Of a stretch of 64,000 bases of DNA, positions 1-11,124 are shown one piece after another. Both the position numbers and the translations under genes were made by a program. Origin of the DNA: Vermamoeba vermiformis (lineage: Eukaryota; Tubulinea; Echinamoebida); contig JBEWZL010000036.1 of NCBI GenBank assembly GCA_045837725.1, positions 1 to 64,000 of the forward strand, given 5' to 3'. Numbering within the stretch: the first letter of the stretch is position 1; every line of letters starts with the position of its first letter. A model generated the notes under the pieces. The model ran no database searches. It was given only the letters and a program-made list of their open reading frames with translations, and was not told where the DNA came from.

Positions 1-1362
1 TAAAATATTGAGCAAGCGAGACAAAGACCCGCCAACACCCACATCGCAATTTGAATGTCAGATCCAACTGCTTCAAACGGAACTACAAATTTTCCGCGTT
101 AATTCCATTGGATATTTAATGATAAAACGTAAGACATGCTTACCGATAATGATCCAGTTCTCCCATTTTTCTTCGTTGTCTAAGATCCAGTTGCACGCAA
201 GTTCGAAAGCGGATGTGCCATTCAAAACCGTTGCGTCAATCATCTCCGAAATTTCATCCGTAGATAGTGAATAGGCCTGTACGAGGTATGATGCGTCTGG
301 AAGCTCTTCGTCAAAGTCTACCCACATCAATTTACCTAAGATCTGATATGGGTACAGTGCTTGCGCTAGTGCAACAAATTAGTGATGTCACACTAACAAC
401 CGCCATAATGTCACTTACCGTCCTCGGGAAGTGTTATCCTGACGAGATCATACATGCTCATCAACGGATTGGGACTCCACAAGAAGAACAACATTGGTTC
501 TTCACGCGCGTATCGTTCTGCCAACAGTGCCACGAACTCTTGGGTGCCATTCAATATTTCAGCACGAAGGTCGTAGCCATACTTGTCAATAATAACTTGC
601 TCCGGACCACTCCACGCCTGGTCACCAACAATGAAAGTGTTGTTGAAGTAGCGTGAAACATTCGGATTTGTAAAGTCAGCGGCGAGGACTGATGGAACGT
701 CCTTCAATACGTATCTAGGCACGTACCAGCCTAGTGGTATACAAATTAAATTAACTGCGCCAGATTCTCGGGTAAAACTCCGCAGCAAAATTTACTCGTC
801 TTTGTTTGGAAAAACTAAACACTAAACGCTTGATTGATTTGCTGCCTCTATTAACCACTTACCCATGGCGCCAATTACTCCGACGGGACCAGCAGGAACA
901 ATCGATTTGTCTTGGTAAAAGTACTTCTGTTCCAATGCAGAAGCAGTTGAAGGCCTTAAAATGGTATTAAGTTTATACTTCGTAGTATTGGTGGTCTAAG
1001 CTTACCAATACTCCAGCATTGCATGAATTCGTCCTGCAGCAATTTCTTCCCAAACCGAGATTGGATCGGTTACAACAAGATTGTTTTGAACGCCAACAAC
1101 CTCATCGAGCAGGATACTCACAATATACGAGTGAATGTCCGAGGTAACGTAGCCAGTGAAGGCGATGTTAGCCTGGGACCTATACTCGTAACCTATTTTT
1201 GGCAAGGTCAGCTGGCAATTTAAGTCGAGCAGTCTATAAGCGCCTACCTCCATCTCTCGGCTTGCCTAAGCAGGGCTCTCGATCTCGCGAGGCATAATAT
1301 TCTTGAGAAATCGCGCCGCATACCAACGAAGCAATGAATATGAGTAAGCAAGCTCTAAGCAT
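1..1362 (-). CDS. OpuAC-type substrate-binding domain membrane protein, 5' part (runs off left edge)
   Basis: Exon model: 1248..1362, 1006..1192, 866..956, 419..730, 144..335 and <1..70 on the minus strand, joined by GT-AG introns in consistent phase. The protein starts with a signal peptide (MLRACLLIFIASLVCGA). A domain resembling the glycine betaine/proline-binding protein OpuAC follows: SDIHSYIVSILLDEVVG near the N-terminus, then GAMGWYVPRYV, and FIVGDQAWSGPEQVI in the middle. After it comes a hydrophobic segment (MWVLAGLCLACSIF) that reads as a transmembrane helix just before the window ends. In bacteria OpuAC is the periplasmic compatible-solute binding part of an ABC transporter; in some protists it forms the ectodomain of membrane receptors. 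I infer an extracellular ligand-binding receptor; the cytoplasmic part is outside the window. The family call rests on motif memory, so it is good but not certain. Confidence 0.75.
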
Positions 1363-1905
1363 TTAAGCAAACTAACAGGGACTTGTTGCTGTTGTGTTGA
1401 TTCTGTTGGGAAAATGCGGTATAAGTGCTTTTACGTTGGAGTTCCAATTTTAAAATAATCTTGTCAGCGGTGTGTCAACTTATTTTGCATTGCACCGCGC
1501 AGTAAATTAGTCCGTCGTGACACAACATAAAATAAGTGTAAATGCAGCTTTAAAAAATTTTACATTTTGTAAACCTTGTGGTTTTTAAATCTAACGGCAA
1601 GATATATGCGTTAAGCAGCACAAATCTGCAGATACGAAGTCAGATGAACCAAAATTACCTTTTTTCTAGCTCGATAATTAATTTCTGCATGTCCATGCTT
1701 GTAAATATTTAAATATGATTTTTTCTCAATTAAACGAAAGATGCCGATCCGAGCAGCTTGATCTTGCTTCTGTTATTTTAAATAATAGCTCATGGTTGAT
1801 CGCGACTGTTCAGAGTTGCTACGATAATTTTGGTGGATTGAATCGTTTGTGGTTTCACATGTAAACAAATAAAATACTAATTTACTAGTTACGACAACGA
1901 GCTGC
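1363..1905. other. Gene-free gap, 543 bases
   Basis: AT-rich stretch between two minus-strand genes: the 3' flank of the multi-pass membrane protein gene meets the 5' flank of the OpuAC gene. No open frame with a recognisable product, no repeat array and no RNA gene was seen. It probably holds the promoter of the OpuAC gene at its left end. Confidence 0.6.
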
Positions 1906-4068
1906 TCATTTCCTGCAGCGAGGGATCTTCCACCAAGGAATTACAAACACGCCAGCTAGACCGAACGAAATCAAGCCAAGGAAAAATTGGAGTGCTGCAC
2001 CGCCGTGTTCCTCGAGCTCTCCAACTGCGAGCACAAGTGTTAGCAAGGCACAGCACAAGCACGCACTACTTAGTACTACTTACGTATGCCCATGTTGATG
2101 AAAGCAATGACTCCCGAGGCGAATATCGGACCTACTCCGAAGATACATGAGAAGATGTAGCCCATCCAGCCCTTGTAATACAACATTGGACAGCACGTAA
2201 GTCGATCAGGATATGCCAACACTCGAAGCTTCGAGAAGCAGCACAAGCAGCAGCCGTTAAATGTGTCCTTGACTCCACCATACTCAACCTACAATCTGAG
2301 TTAATAATCGCCGTCACTCGATGCAAGAACAACTTACTTCGACGGTACAATCACACGACGTAATACTTGTTGAAGTTTTCTTGTCAATTGTTCGCCCTGT
2401 GGCCACGTCGATTGTTTTCGTCGTTGTTTTAGTGTAATGCACTTCCATCTCCCATTGTGTGACGTCGCCTAGGTAAAGCATTGGTTAAACTAAGAAGTCT
2501 TAAACACCAACGGTGCTTACCGTCATACACTTGGCCTTTTCTCATCAAATCTTGAAAACAAGGGTTGAAAAAGACGAGCGAGAAAAAAATTCCAATTGCC
2601 AGCAAAATAATGTAGATTACGAAGTGCGTTTGAGTGGGAAAGTAAGGGAAGAACGAATCGGCGCAAGGACGAGTCGTGTCCAATGTCACTTGAACGTCAC
2701 CGCCACCGCGAATGAGGAAATACTGATCGTATCCTTCAACGTTGAAGCACTGAGTCTGGCGTACAAAATGACGTTAGCAGCTGTCTTTAAATGCCCAACA
2801 AGCTACTTACCGTCGTTGGAGTATAAACAGAATCGGATTTGAGTGCTACTGAATCGGGTGACTCGTACAGAGCGTTGTAGGTGTAAGTGCCGGCAATAGT
2901 GACTGATTGCAAGCCTACCAAGCCACCGTCGTTGCGTTGAATCAGAAGAATGCTGAAGTCAGCTGCTAGCGCTGCGCTAGGGTTGGAAGGATTGACGACA
3001 ACGGGATCTGACGTTGTTCGGTTAGCAATGCCATTAACTCTGCAATTGGATAGCTTCACTTACTAAGATAAGTAATGTTGACCTTGGGGTCTGCAGTAAC
3101 ATTCAGCGCCTCAATCGTAGCGACAGCGGTGGACTCGGTAGAGGTACCTACGTTACTGAGCAGAGTCTCGAAATATCTACGATCTGAATTGGCGTAATTC
3201 ACTTCGAGGTTGGAGTTATCGCTGACAAAACGTTAATTCTGAACTCGATCAGATCCGCGATCTGGATAGTCAGCGCATACCTTGTAGTTTCAATACTATA
3301 GAGAAAGTTACTCTGAATTAGAACAAAATTCTTCGGTTGTACGGCAAGAACGAAGCTAACAGAGGTGTTTGTTAAGCCAATAATCGTTGACGAATTGATT
3401 GGGCCAGATTCGACATCTGCAGCAAAACAGTTGAACCTATTAGAAGGGATTAATGATTAATGTTCTGAGCAATAAATTCCAATTTACCAAGTTTGTCCCT
3501 CGGACGTCGCTTGATATTGGATTATTCCGGGACCAGACCACGGAATAACTACCGATCTGTCATTTCGGGAGGAGGATAGCGAGCAATCAGTGCCTAAGGA
3601 TGCATTACAACTTGCGTCACTATTGACATAAAAAGAGTGCGCTTACTTTGCCCGCAAGTGAAAAACGGACTTGTAGTTGCGAAATCCGTTTGGTTGGCCG
3701 CGATGGACAAGCTGTAGCCCGTTACCGTTGCGTTCTTCACTAATTCTAGTTGCAAGAGTCTATAATACCTCGTATTAGCCAAATTGTCTCCACAATGCGA
3801 TTACCTACCCGAAACGTATTAGCGCTGTAGAAGGATAGCCAGCAGCATCGTTGCCGCACGGAGCAATAAGCGAAGCAGTGCCGTCGTCTCCTGTATAACC
3901 CGCGGGCTCTGGAGACGTAACCCAACTGTAATATAAACAATTAGTATCAGGAATTACCGTGCTTAATTAGGCAATGTAAATTTACCTGGCAGTTTCTACC
4001 AGCGCGATTGAAGCAAGAGCTAACAAGCAGACAAAATAGAGTGATGGTAGTCGTGGTGCGCGATTCAT
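1906..4068 (-). CDS. Multi-exon membrane glycoprotein with signal peptide and C-terminal membrane helices, unknown family
   Basis: Minus-strand exons: 3986..4068, 3809..3925, 3647..3759, 3488..3593, 3281..3436, 3064..3221, 2811..3007, 2521..2749, 2338..2468, 2084..2288, 1906..2024. It begins with a signal peptide (LPSLYFVCLLALASIALVET). A long ectodomain follows with several N-x-S/T sites and scattered cysteines. Then comes a strong membrane helix (FVIYIILLAIGIFFSLVFF), a short cytoplasmic or loop part with a dense cysteine cluster (GCCLCCF and TCCP), and two more hydrophobic stretches (YIFSCIFGVGPIFASGVIAF and LQFFLGLISFGLAGVFVIP). It ends with a basic tail, PRCRK. Exon phases agree from start to stop, which supports the model. 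The cysteine cluster could be palmitoylated or bind metal. I do not recognise the family; cell-surface receptor or adhesion protein is a guess. Confidence 0.7.
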
Positions 4069-5033
4069 TGTGTTGTTGAATAAAGCGAATTAAAAGAACA
4101 ACACAATAAGAGGTTGAGCCACACGTGCGCAAATCACAAAAAAAAGAATTGGAGGTTGGAGCGGGCAATCACCGACTTGAGATTGAATTGGCGGTTGGTT
4201 TGCTTTGAATTCGTTCCGTTCGAATTATCGCGCATTATTTTAGGTACGCGTTGTAACGTAACGTCTACATGTCTCCAACTGCTGATATTATCATGCCTAA
4301 ACTTTCATTTCACCACCAGCATCCCTGTCAAAATTAATATTAACCACCGAGCCCAATCTGCCGATGACTTCGCTCCAGTAAGAGAAGAAACGAGATCTTA
4401 TATTACCAGGTTCGAAAATAAGGATAAGACAATCCGTATAAAATCTATTACGGCATATTACTATGAATAATAAAGCAGTAAAAGTAATTTCAAAATAATT
4501 AGTAATTTATGGGCAGAAATTAATTTAAATTATTTAAACCGCTCAGATAACTTTATGAACACTTCGGTAAAACGCCCAGGGCACATAACCTGCCATAAAA
4601 TGTCAAAAATACTTACAACTACTCGTAAAATACACTTTTCTCTTATCAGCCTTATAACTCACAGCTTATCAGGCTTTGTTGCATCTAGCGCCTGTGAGTT
4701 ATAAGGCTCCATTGGGTTCGTAATTTACGATTTTAATGTATGGTTTTCGCGGCTTCCTTGTTGTTGGTGTTGGGCTTGGGGTGGGTAATATTTCTAATTT
4801 TTTTTCCTTTTTGATCCCGCGAACACGCACGTCAAATTGTTGTTGGTACTCGATGGAATTGACGGACACAGAGCATATTGTATGCTGTCGCCAATTTATA
4901 AGTATGTAGGAGATTTTGCACAACCGATCCTGTTTTGCTTCTAAAAAGCGGTGAATAATTAAATTACTTAAAATAACTGTTTATGCAAAAAAGGCAAAAA
5001 ACGGCGTTATTCCGCTAACAATAAAAGAAAGCT
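4069..5033. other. Gene-free gap, 965 bases
   Basis: AT-rich region between two minus-strand surface-protein genes. Its main structure is a perfect 17-base inverted repeat at 4648-4664 and 4692-4708. Short open frames cross it on both strands (for example 4114-4470 plus and 4699-4923 minus) but show no family resemblance and no credible splice context, so I do not call them genes. Confidence 0.55.
4648..4708. repeat. Perfect 17-base inverted repeat with 27-base spacer
   Basis: AGCCTTATAACTCACAG at 4648-4664 is answered exactly by its reverse complement at 4692-4708. It could form a long hairpin in DNA or RNA. It lies in a gene-free gap, about 330 bases downstream of nothing obvious on the plus strand and 330 bases beyond the 3' end (5034) of the PPC/PSI gene. 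Candidates are a small non-autonomous transposon remnant, a 3'-end structure or a small RNA precursor; the sequence alone does not decide. Confidence 0.6.
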
Positions 5034-7522
5034 CTACAAGTACATGACAAGAGCTGATAAAGCGGATAATAACACATCGACAGCATTAATCTGCAATGCG
5101 TTGCTAACCTTGCCAGGAGCTGTGCACTGAGCGGCTTCAGTGTAATTCAGACACGTTGAGTTAGCACTCAACCGCGGAATACAGCTTGTCGCAGTGGCAC
5201 ACCAGACGCAACCAGTTTGTCCGAAGCAATCGCTGCACGAAGAAGCTGAGCACGTTACAGGCTCAACAGGGCACGAGGCGTAGTTCCAATAGGCCGTTGG
5301 ACAATAACTGTCAGAGCCATAGAAGTCACCTGATGTAACATTAGAGCTGAGTGGAAGACAGCATTTACGTACCTTTTTGACAAGTACTGCTGTACGAGCA
5401 CCAGCCACAGCCTCCAACGGGAGTGCACGATGAGCACGAGTCAAACGAGCTGCAGATGTCATTATTGGCAACGGGGCTAGAAGAAGGATTTGAGCTGGGG
5501 ACAGCAGACGAGTCTGTACCACGTTAGCAAAAGAGCTATCTCAGTGGATGCTACGTACCAAAGCTAGCTGTAAGAGTGAAAGGCTTGGCGTTGCCTTTGA
5601 CCATCACGTGCCACTTGCCGACTGCGAATGATGTAAGCGGAACATTTCTAAAACAGTTCGTAAGTACTTCTGGCCAGGATTCTTAACACAGTACTTACAT
5701 TGTAGAGTAGCTGTAGTAGTCATAAGCGGAGGTCGTGGGCTCTCGATTGAATGCGAGATACACCGCCTGCGACACCTGACTCGACACGGACAAGCGAATA
5801 GCCATGGCTATGCTTCGTAAGTATTGCTTTTAAGTTTAGTAATCTTACTTACGGGTCATATTTGCAGTAACCTCGAATGAAAATCGAGTTGTTGTTGTCC
5901 AATAGTTGTCACCAGACCAGAAAGATAATGCTTGGTATGGTACGTGGCTACGTAACTCAATCGGGCATGTGACATTGCCTGCGACATAGTTAGATAACAT
6001 TTTCTGAATAGGCTATCCACATACTGGTCAGGAGCGAGAGTGCGACAGATGATTGGTCAGCGAAGGAACGAACGGCAAAATACACTGTGTTCACCGCTTG
6101 AATGTCACACGGAGATGCTGGCAACGATTTGGTACCGCTGTTGCTGTTATACAACGCATAATAACTCGATGTAGGCTGTGCGTCATATTGCATGTAAGTA
6201 GATGTGGTGCCTGTAATTGGCTGAGCTAAAAACACGACGTATTGATTTTGATTGGCGCTGACATCTGTTTTAGCAATCGGTCAGCGTATGTCACAGACAT
6301 TAGGCAATTACCATATGTGTAGTACAGCCAGTGACCAGAGTGGATTACGAGCGTTTCGGAGAATGCAGAAGTAATCGGAGTGACGCACTTGTGGGGCACA
6401 GTGTTTACGGTAAGCTGCATTTGACCACCCGAACCTCCCCAAATAGAGATGTAATATTTACCAGCAGAGACTGTGCAAGGATCCAAGCTGAGGAACTTGT
6501 TGTTCGTGTCGCCTGTGTATCGATCGAGATTATCAGATGTTGTAGGGAGGCGATCTTTCTGCACAAAGATCTCGACATAATCCGCAGTTATTTCCTTGAC
6601 GTTGATGTTCAAGAAATTATTATCAGCGACGTCTATAACATAGTGCTGCCAAGTGTGATAAAGAGGATCGTAGATTTCGGAAAAACCAGATGTAATTGGA
6701 AGAGGGCAGGAACGAAGTCCTGGTACGTCAGATTAGTTAACGTACTCGTTAGGCTTGTCACTTACTATTCTCAAAAGAACCTCCGAATTGCTTGAAAGCG
6801 TTTGACTGACCATTCAACAAGGCAATGAAATGGCGACCGACGGACAAACAACTAAGTTGAATAGTACGGTCTGAGGTCCAGGTCCAGTAATCCAAGTACA
6901 AAGACGAAGTAGGTCTAATATCTTTGTTCCAGTAGATGTAGTTGTAGTCCGTGCTTCCTTGCAGCAGTTGCGCTCTGAATCGCAAAGTATTCTGATCCGC
7001 AGTGGTGACGTCGAAGTAGTAGTAGCGATACTCTCCTGGACCCATTTGGGTGGTTGGTAGTGTGGTATTCAGTGAAAGCGGAGTAATGCAAAGTTGGTCA
7101 CCTATTGCAAAAGAATTAGATCACAAGTTGATTCACTTGCAACACAGACGAATTGTTACAGTGAACTGAGCATTGGAAACAGCAGCATCTGGTCTGAAGG
7201 CGATGTACATGGTGCCTGCAAGGTCGTTGTCGGTGATGAAGCACGAAAATACTTTCAGCCTGTTGTTGCCAGGAGAGACGTAATCCCGTTCAGAGTAAAC
7301 TGAAGTTGTGGGAAGTTGGCCAGAGCGAAAGTAAAAGTACGAGTAAACGCTAGAGATAGCAGTCGATATGTCGATTTCCTGGTTAGCAGCTACAGGGATC
7401 GAAAAGTAGGTCATTGCACCGCCGACTGAGTTGACAGTGATAGTTTGGCCAGATGTCACAGGTGTCACTGTTTGACAAGCGACCAGCTGCAAGGCTACGA
7501 GAACGAAGAAGAGCTTCAACAT
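5034..7522 (-). CDS. Secreted protein with repeated PPC-like beta domains, two PSI modules and probable GPI anchor
   Basis: Minus-strand exons: about 7150..7522, 6766..7101, 6312..6719, 6025..6264, 5853..5978, 5699..5807, 5559..5647, 5373..5513, 5034..5329. I chose the ATG at 7522 because it gives a clean signal peptide (LKLFFVLVALQLVACQTV); an upstream in-frame ATG would bury it. The body is about four similar beta-rich segments, each with aromatic Y/W-rich strands and a late cysteine, like bacterial prepeptidase C-terminal (PPC) domains. Then come two cysteine-rich PSI modules (SCSSCTPVGGCGWCSYSSTC and CSDCFGQTGCVWC). The end is hydrophobic with no charged tail (VDVLLSALSALVMYL), typical of a GPI-anchor signal. 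I infer an extracellular adhesion or ligand-binding protein. The boundary at the end of exon 1 is uncertain. Confidence 0.75.
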
Positions 7523-8081
7523 GTTGTGCTGTCGATCAACGGAGAGAGTAGTAAACTGACACAAAGAAACAGTTTTCTATTTCTACTGAAAAAGTTGCAT
7601 AAATTTCATAGTCGCGTGGACCAATCATTGCTTGCGAATTGAATAAAATAATGCCGTTTGTTGTGCGGTTTACATTCGTTGCACTTGCAAATCAAATTAA
7701 GTTGATCAATTTCTTTTGTAGTCCTTACAACCGTATTAGAATCTGATAAGCGCTCTTTGTACTACTAACCCCAACATTAATGATTCATTAACACACCTTC
7801 GGTAAAAATCCAGCACTCATCGGCTTTAATCGCGCTCGATCCACTTTTTCAACACTCACTAACATTATTAACCAGCAATTCAATCGCGGCGTTTTACCGC
7901 CGTGGACACATTTAATGTCAGACCAATTCGTTTTTTTGTCCACAAAAGAATCACAAGTGAACACTAGACAACTCTCAGAAACACCGATTGCAAGTTACAA
8001 GCATCAACACAAACAACATTCATGATTATAGTAAACGTATCTTGCTTTTATTCATGATTTCAACGTGCTTGACAAAAAAAA
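7523..8081. other. Gene-free gap, 559 bases
   Basis: AT-rich DNA between the start of the PPC/PSI gene (7522) and the stop of the cysteine-rich protein gene (8082), both on the minus strand. It should hold the promoter of the PPC/PSI gene. I see no repeat array, RNA gene or convincing open frame. Confidence 0.55.
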
Positions 8082-8831
8082 TTAAACTTCGGGAATTTCC
8101 TTGTTGATTGGACCTACAATGTTTCGTTAAAAGAGTCTGTCAACCAGTTACTCTATAGAAGTCATGTCAGTACCTTGCTTGGCCTTTCGAATCATTTCTG
8201 TGAGTTCGTCGGCGTTAGAGACACCGGTAATCAATTGCCAGCAGCAACAGCGTGCTTTAGGGTTGTAAATGACGATACCTGCGCGAACAAACGGGATTGA
8301 TACGATGTAAATAACTTGGAAGAATTACTGACCTTCACTACACGAATCACAACAAGTTGGGCAGCACGAGCAGTGAGTGCAAGCAGGATTGCAGCAACCA
8401 GCGCGTGAGACCTCGTTGAGAATAGTGCGGTCAAAATAGACCACATCGACGTTGTCAGGCACGCAGCAACAGCAGCACATCATCTTCGAGTGCGGGTAGT
8501 TGGTCTCAATGCGGTTCTCATGCACTTGCACATAAGTACTTTGCCAGACTCGTTTGTAAGTACCTTTGGCAGTAGTTATTACAAAGCTCATCGTCATATG
8601 AGATTAATACTTACAAAGTAGACCGCTGCACGGGTTCATAATGCCCAAACAGAACAACCATCGCTCGTAACGATCTGCAATCTTGGCTCGGTACTCGATC
8701 TAGTAGGCAAATAGATCATTAATAACCGGATTGCTGTCACTACGGCACCGCTTTACCGAAATCTTGGTCGGGTCTCGCGTATTGATCATGGATCTGGACG
8801 AGGTATTGTTGTGAGGACCTGAGCGACTCAT
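8082..8831 (-). CDS. Small cysteine-rich protein, unknown function
   Basis: Minus-strand exons: 8757..8831, 8615..8699, 8333..8563, 8174..8278, 8082..8113, phases consistent. About 175 residues. The N-terminus is polar (MSRSGPHNNTSS), followed by a short amphipathic part (RYERWLFCLGIMNPCSG). A central block then carries runs of cysteine: KMMCCCCCVPDNVDVVYFDR, then AGCCNPACTHCSCCPTCCDSC. A further CCCW follows, and the end is charged (NADELTEMIRKAKQ). No signal peptide or clear membrane helix is present. The pattern recalls small conserved protist proteins whose cysteine clusters may be palmitoylated and hold the protein to membranes, or may bind zinc. I do not recognise it further. It is divergently transcribed from the ankyrin-DHHC gene, with about 225 bases between the two starts. 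Confidence 0.7.
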
Positions 8832-9056
8832 CTTGTCTTCTGTGGCTTATTTTAGGTTAGTATTTTGAGTTGAATAACAAATAAATCTATTCGTTTTTTG
8901 AAGGCGGAAAAACTGATTTGTGAGTTACACAGTACAGCGTTGCACGTGGCCACGGAGTTCACAAAAAAAAAAGAATTGAGAGCTCGCTGGGAGATCATTG
9001 ATAGTCCAGAAACACAATCAGTAATTGATGTAATTAATCAACGAATTGAGACGACC

Positions 9057-11124
9057 ATGGATGAACTGGGTACGGCATTTGCTGTCCGAAATATCACACT
9101 CCTAATGAATGCTAAATTTAGAAAGCGACATCTTTGCTATTGTTGGCATTGGCAGCGTGGATGATGTGAAGAATATTCTAGCTCGCGGCATTGACATCAA
9201 TATCGTGAATAGCTCGGGGGCATCACTTTTGCACTTCGCTGCTTTTAACAGTCGCGTTGATGTGATGGATTTACTCATCAGCAATGGTAAGATGTCTTGA
9301 ACTGACCGAATCTTATTAACGCATTTGTTAGGAATAAATCTCGGCCAAGTCACTAACGACACGGGTCAGATCGCGCTTCATTGGGCTGCTGCAGGAAATT
9401 CCGTGAGCGCAATACATAAATTGATACTACACGGGTGTAACGCAAGCATACGAGACAGTTCAGGTACCAGAACTTCCTCCAAAATATCTATGCGTAATTC
9501 TTTTTTACATGAAGGAAAAACCATCGCACACATCGCCGCCGAACATGGCGCGGTTGAAGTGCTGCATTACTTGGAGACTGAAGGACTATTGACCAGTGAT
9601 CGAGATAACAAAGGTAAAATACAGCTTTTTCCACATTCACCTGATTAATTCATGTCAGGTTATCACGCACTGCACTGGGCCGTAGTCTCCGAGAATATAA
9701 ATGCGCTAAGATATTTGACGCCGCTGTTCGACGTCAATGTCAAGAGCCACACTGGCATCACTCCGCTACATTTGGCCGCAGGACTAGGTACGTTCATCAA
9801 CTCGCTCAACGAAGCAGCTCAAATAACGGAACAATTAATTGTAGGAAAAACTGAAGCAGTACGATTTCTAGCTGAACTGAACTCGCCTTCAGTCGAAGAG
9901 CTCGATTCGAAACAACGAACTGCGATAGATGTGGCAGTGGAAAATGCACAACAAGCAACGATCGATGTGATGCGCCAAGCAGTGTTATTGAGCCAGCTAG
10001 GAGGTAGGTTGATATCCATAGTGACACTAGTGTTTAACTGGAAATTTCTCACGCGACCGCAACAGATAAATTTGGCACCAGGTCACAATACCTCGGTTGG
10101 TTCTTGTTGCCGTTGCTCGCTCCAATCATCTTGTACCTCCTAGCGACTGCTCAGTGGCTGTTGTTTGGCGCCATTTTGATCGCGCTTATCATTGCGCACT
10201 CAGTCGGAGCACTGCCGTACTGTTTCTCGCGCAACGAGTACTTCATCTGCGGCTGTGCATGCGCGCTGTGGTGCTATGTCGTACTGCCTCATAGTCTATT
10301 CTATTCGCTGGGTAATCGAGCCTTTTCGCACCTCAATGTCAAACTAACAAATTGCCGTGTAGACACGACGACCAGTGTCAGTCTCACAGCACTGCGACTT
10401 ATTATCGCCGCGTTGTATCTCCGATGTGCTTTGTCTACGCCGAAACAAATCGAAAAGGACGAGGTAGGCACTGACCTTTGATTGATTGCAAGCTCACTAA
10501 CCGCATTGCTAGCACCACTCGGTCGACAACAGAAAAGTCTGTCCCACGTGTCGAGTACGTACGACATTCTTGTCCCGCGAGTGGCAGTTACTCACTGTGT
10601 GTTTAGACTAAAATCCCATTGCGCACCAAGCACTGTCGCGTCACGAACAAATGTGTCGCGCGATTCGATCACTACTGCGTGTGGATTGCGAACTCAGTCG
10701 GCGCTCACAATCACGTGCCGTTCATGGGGTTCTTGATCGCCGTGCTGCTGAACAGCTTCATCTCCGCTACTATCAGCGTCGCAGGTAACACTCAAACCAA
10801 ACGGAATAGATCCAACTAAGTTCTTACAAATCTGTAGGATTGCTTACCTTCTATAACGCTGTGCCCTCGATCTATGATGTCCTCACTGCCTCGGAGTCGT
10901 ACGGTCATTTGATTTTGATAGGCATCAATGCAACGATGTTCGTGTGGTTGGCCATCTTGTTCAAGGCACAATTGCACGGCGTGCTGCACAACGTTACATT
11001 TAATGAGTTGATTCATTGGCGAAAATATGAGTACATGCAAGTTGCTGGCAAATTTCACAATCCCTTCAACTCAGGATCCAAATGTAAAAATATTGCAGAT
11101 TTTTTTGTTTGCTATCAATATTAA
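9057..11124 (+). CDS. Ankyrin-repeat DHHC (DHYC) S-acyltransferase, Akr1/HIP14 type
   Basis: Exons: 9057..9069, 9122..9286, 9332..9463, 9515..9613, 9659..9787, 9845..10003, 10066..10311, 10363..10463, 10513..10554, 10607..10784, 10838..11124. Five to six ankyrin repeats come first ([41 protein letters not shown]). Two or more membrane helices follow ([20 protein letters not shown]). The cysteine-rich catalytic domain carries VCPTC, KHC and [13 protein letters not shown], then further helices. The C-terminal part has [14 protein letters not shown] (the TTxE-like motif) and [16 protein letters not shown]. The enzyme transfers palmitate to cysteines of partner proteins at Golgi or other membranes. 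The catalytic motif is DHYC instead of DHHC, as in yeast Akr1 and Akr2, so it is expected to be active. The start at 9057 gives the only ATG before the first repeat. Confidence 0.92.

Noticed and set aside
3008-3063. A 24-26-base micro-intron in the multi-pass membrane protein gene
   Set aside because: The nearer acceptor breaks the frame; the AG at 3008 gives a normal 56-base intron in phase. Similar apparent micro-introns at 3620, 6004 and 62315 vanished the same way.
4699-4923. Minus-strand 74-codon frame
   Set aside because: No family resemblance, no splice partners, and it overlaps the inverted repeat arm.
8898-9056. N-terminal extension of the ankyrin-DHYC protein
   Set aside because: The in-frame extension starts from TTG and has no ATG; the ATG at 9057 fits.
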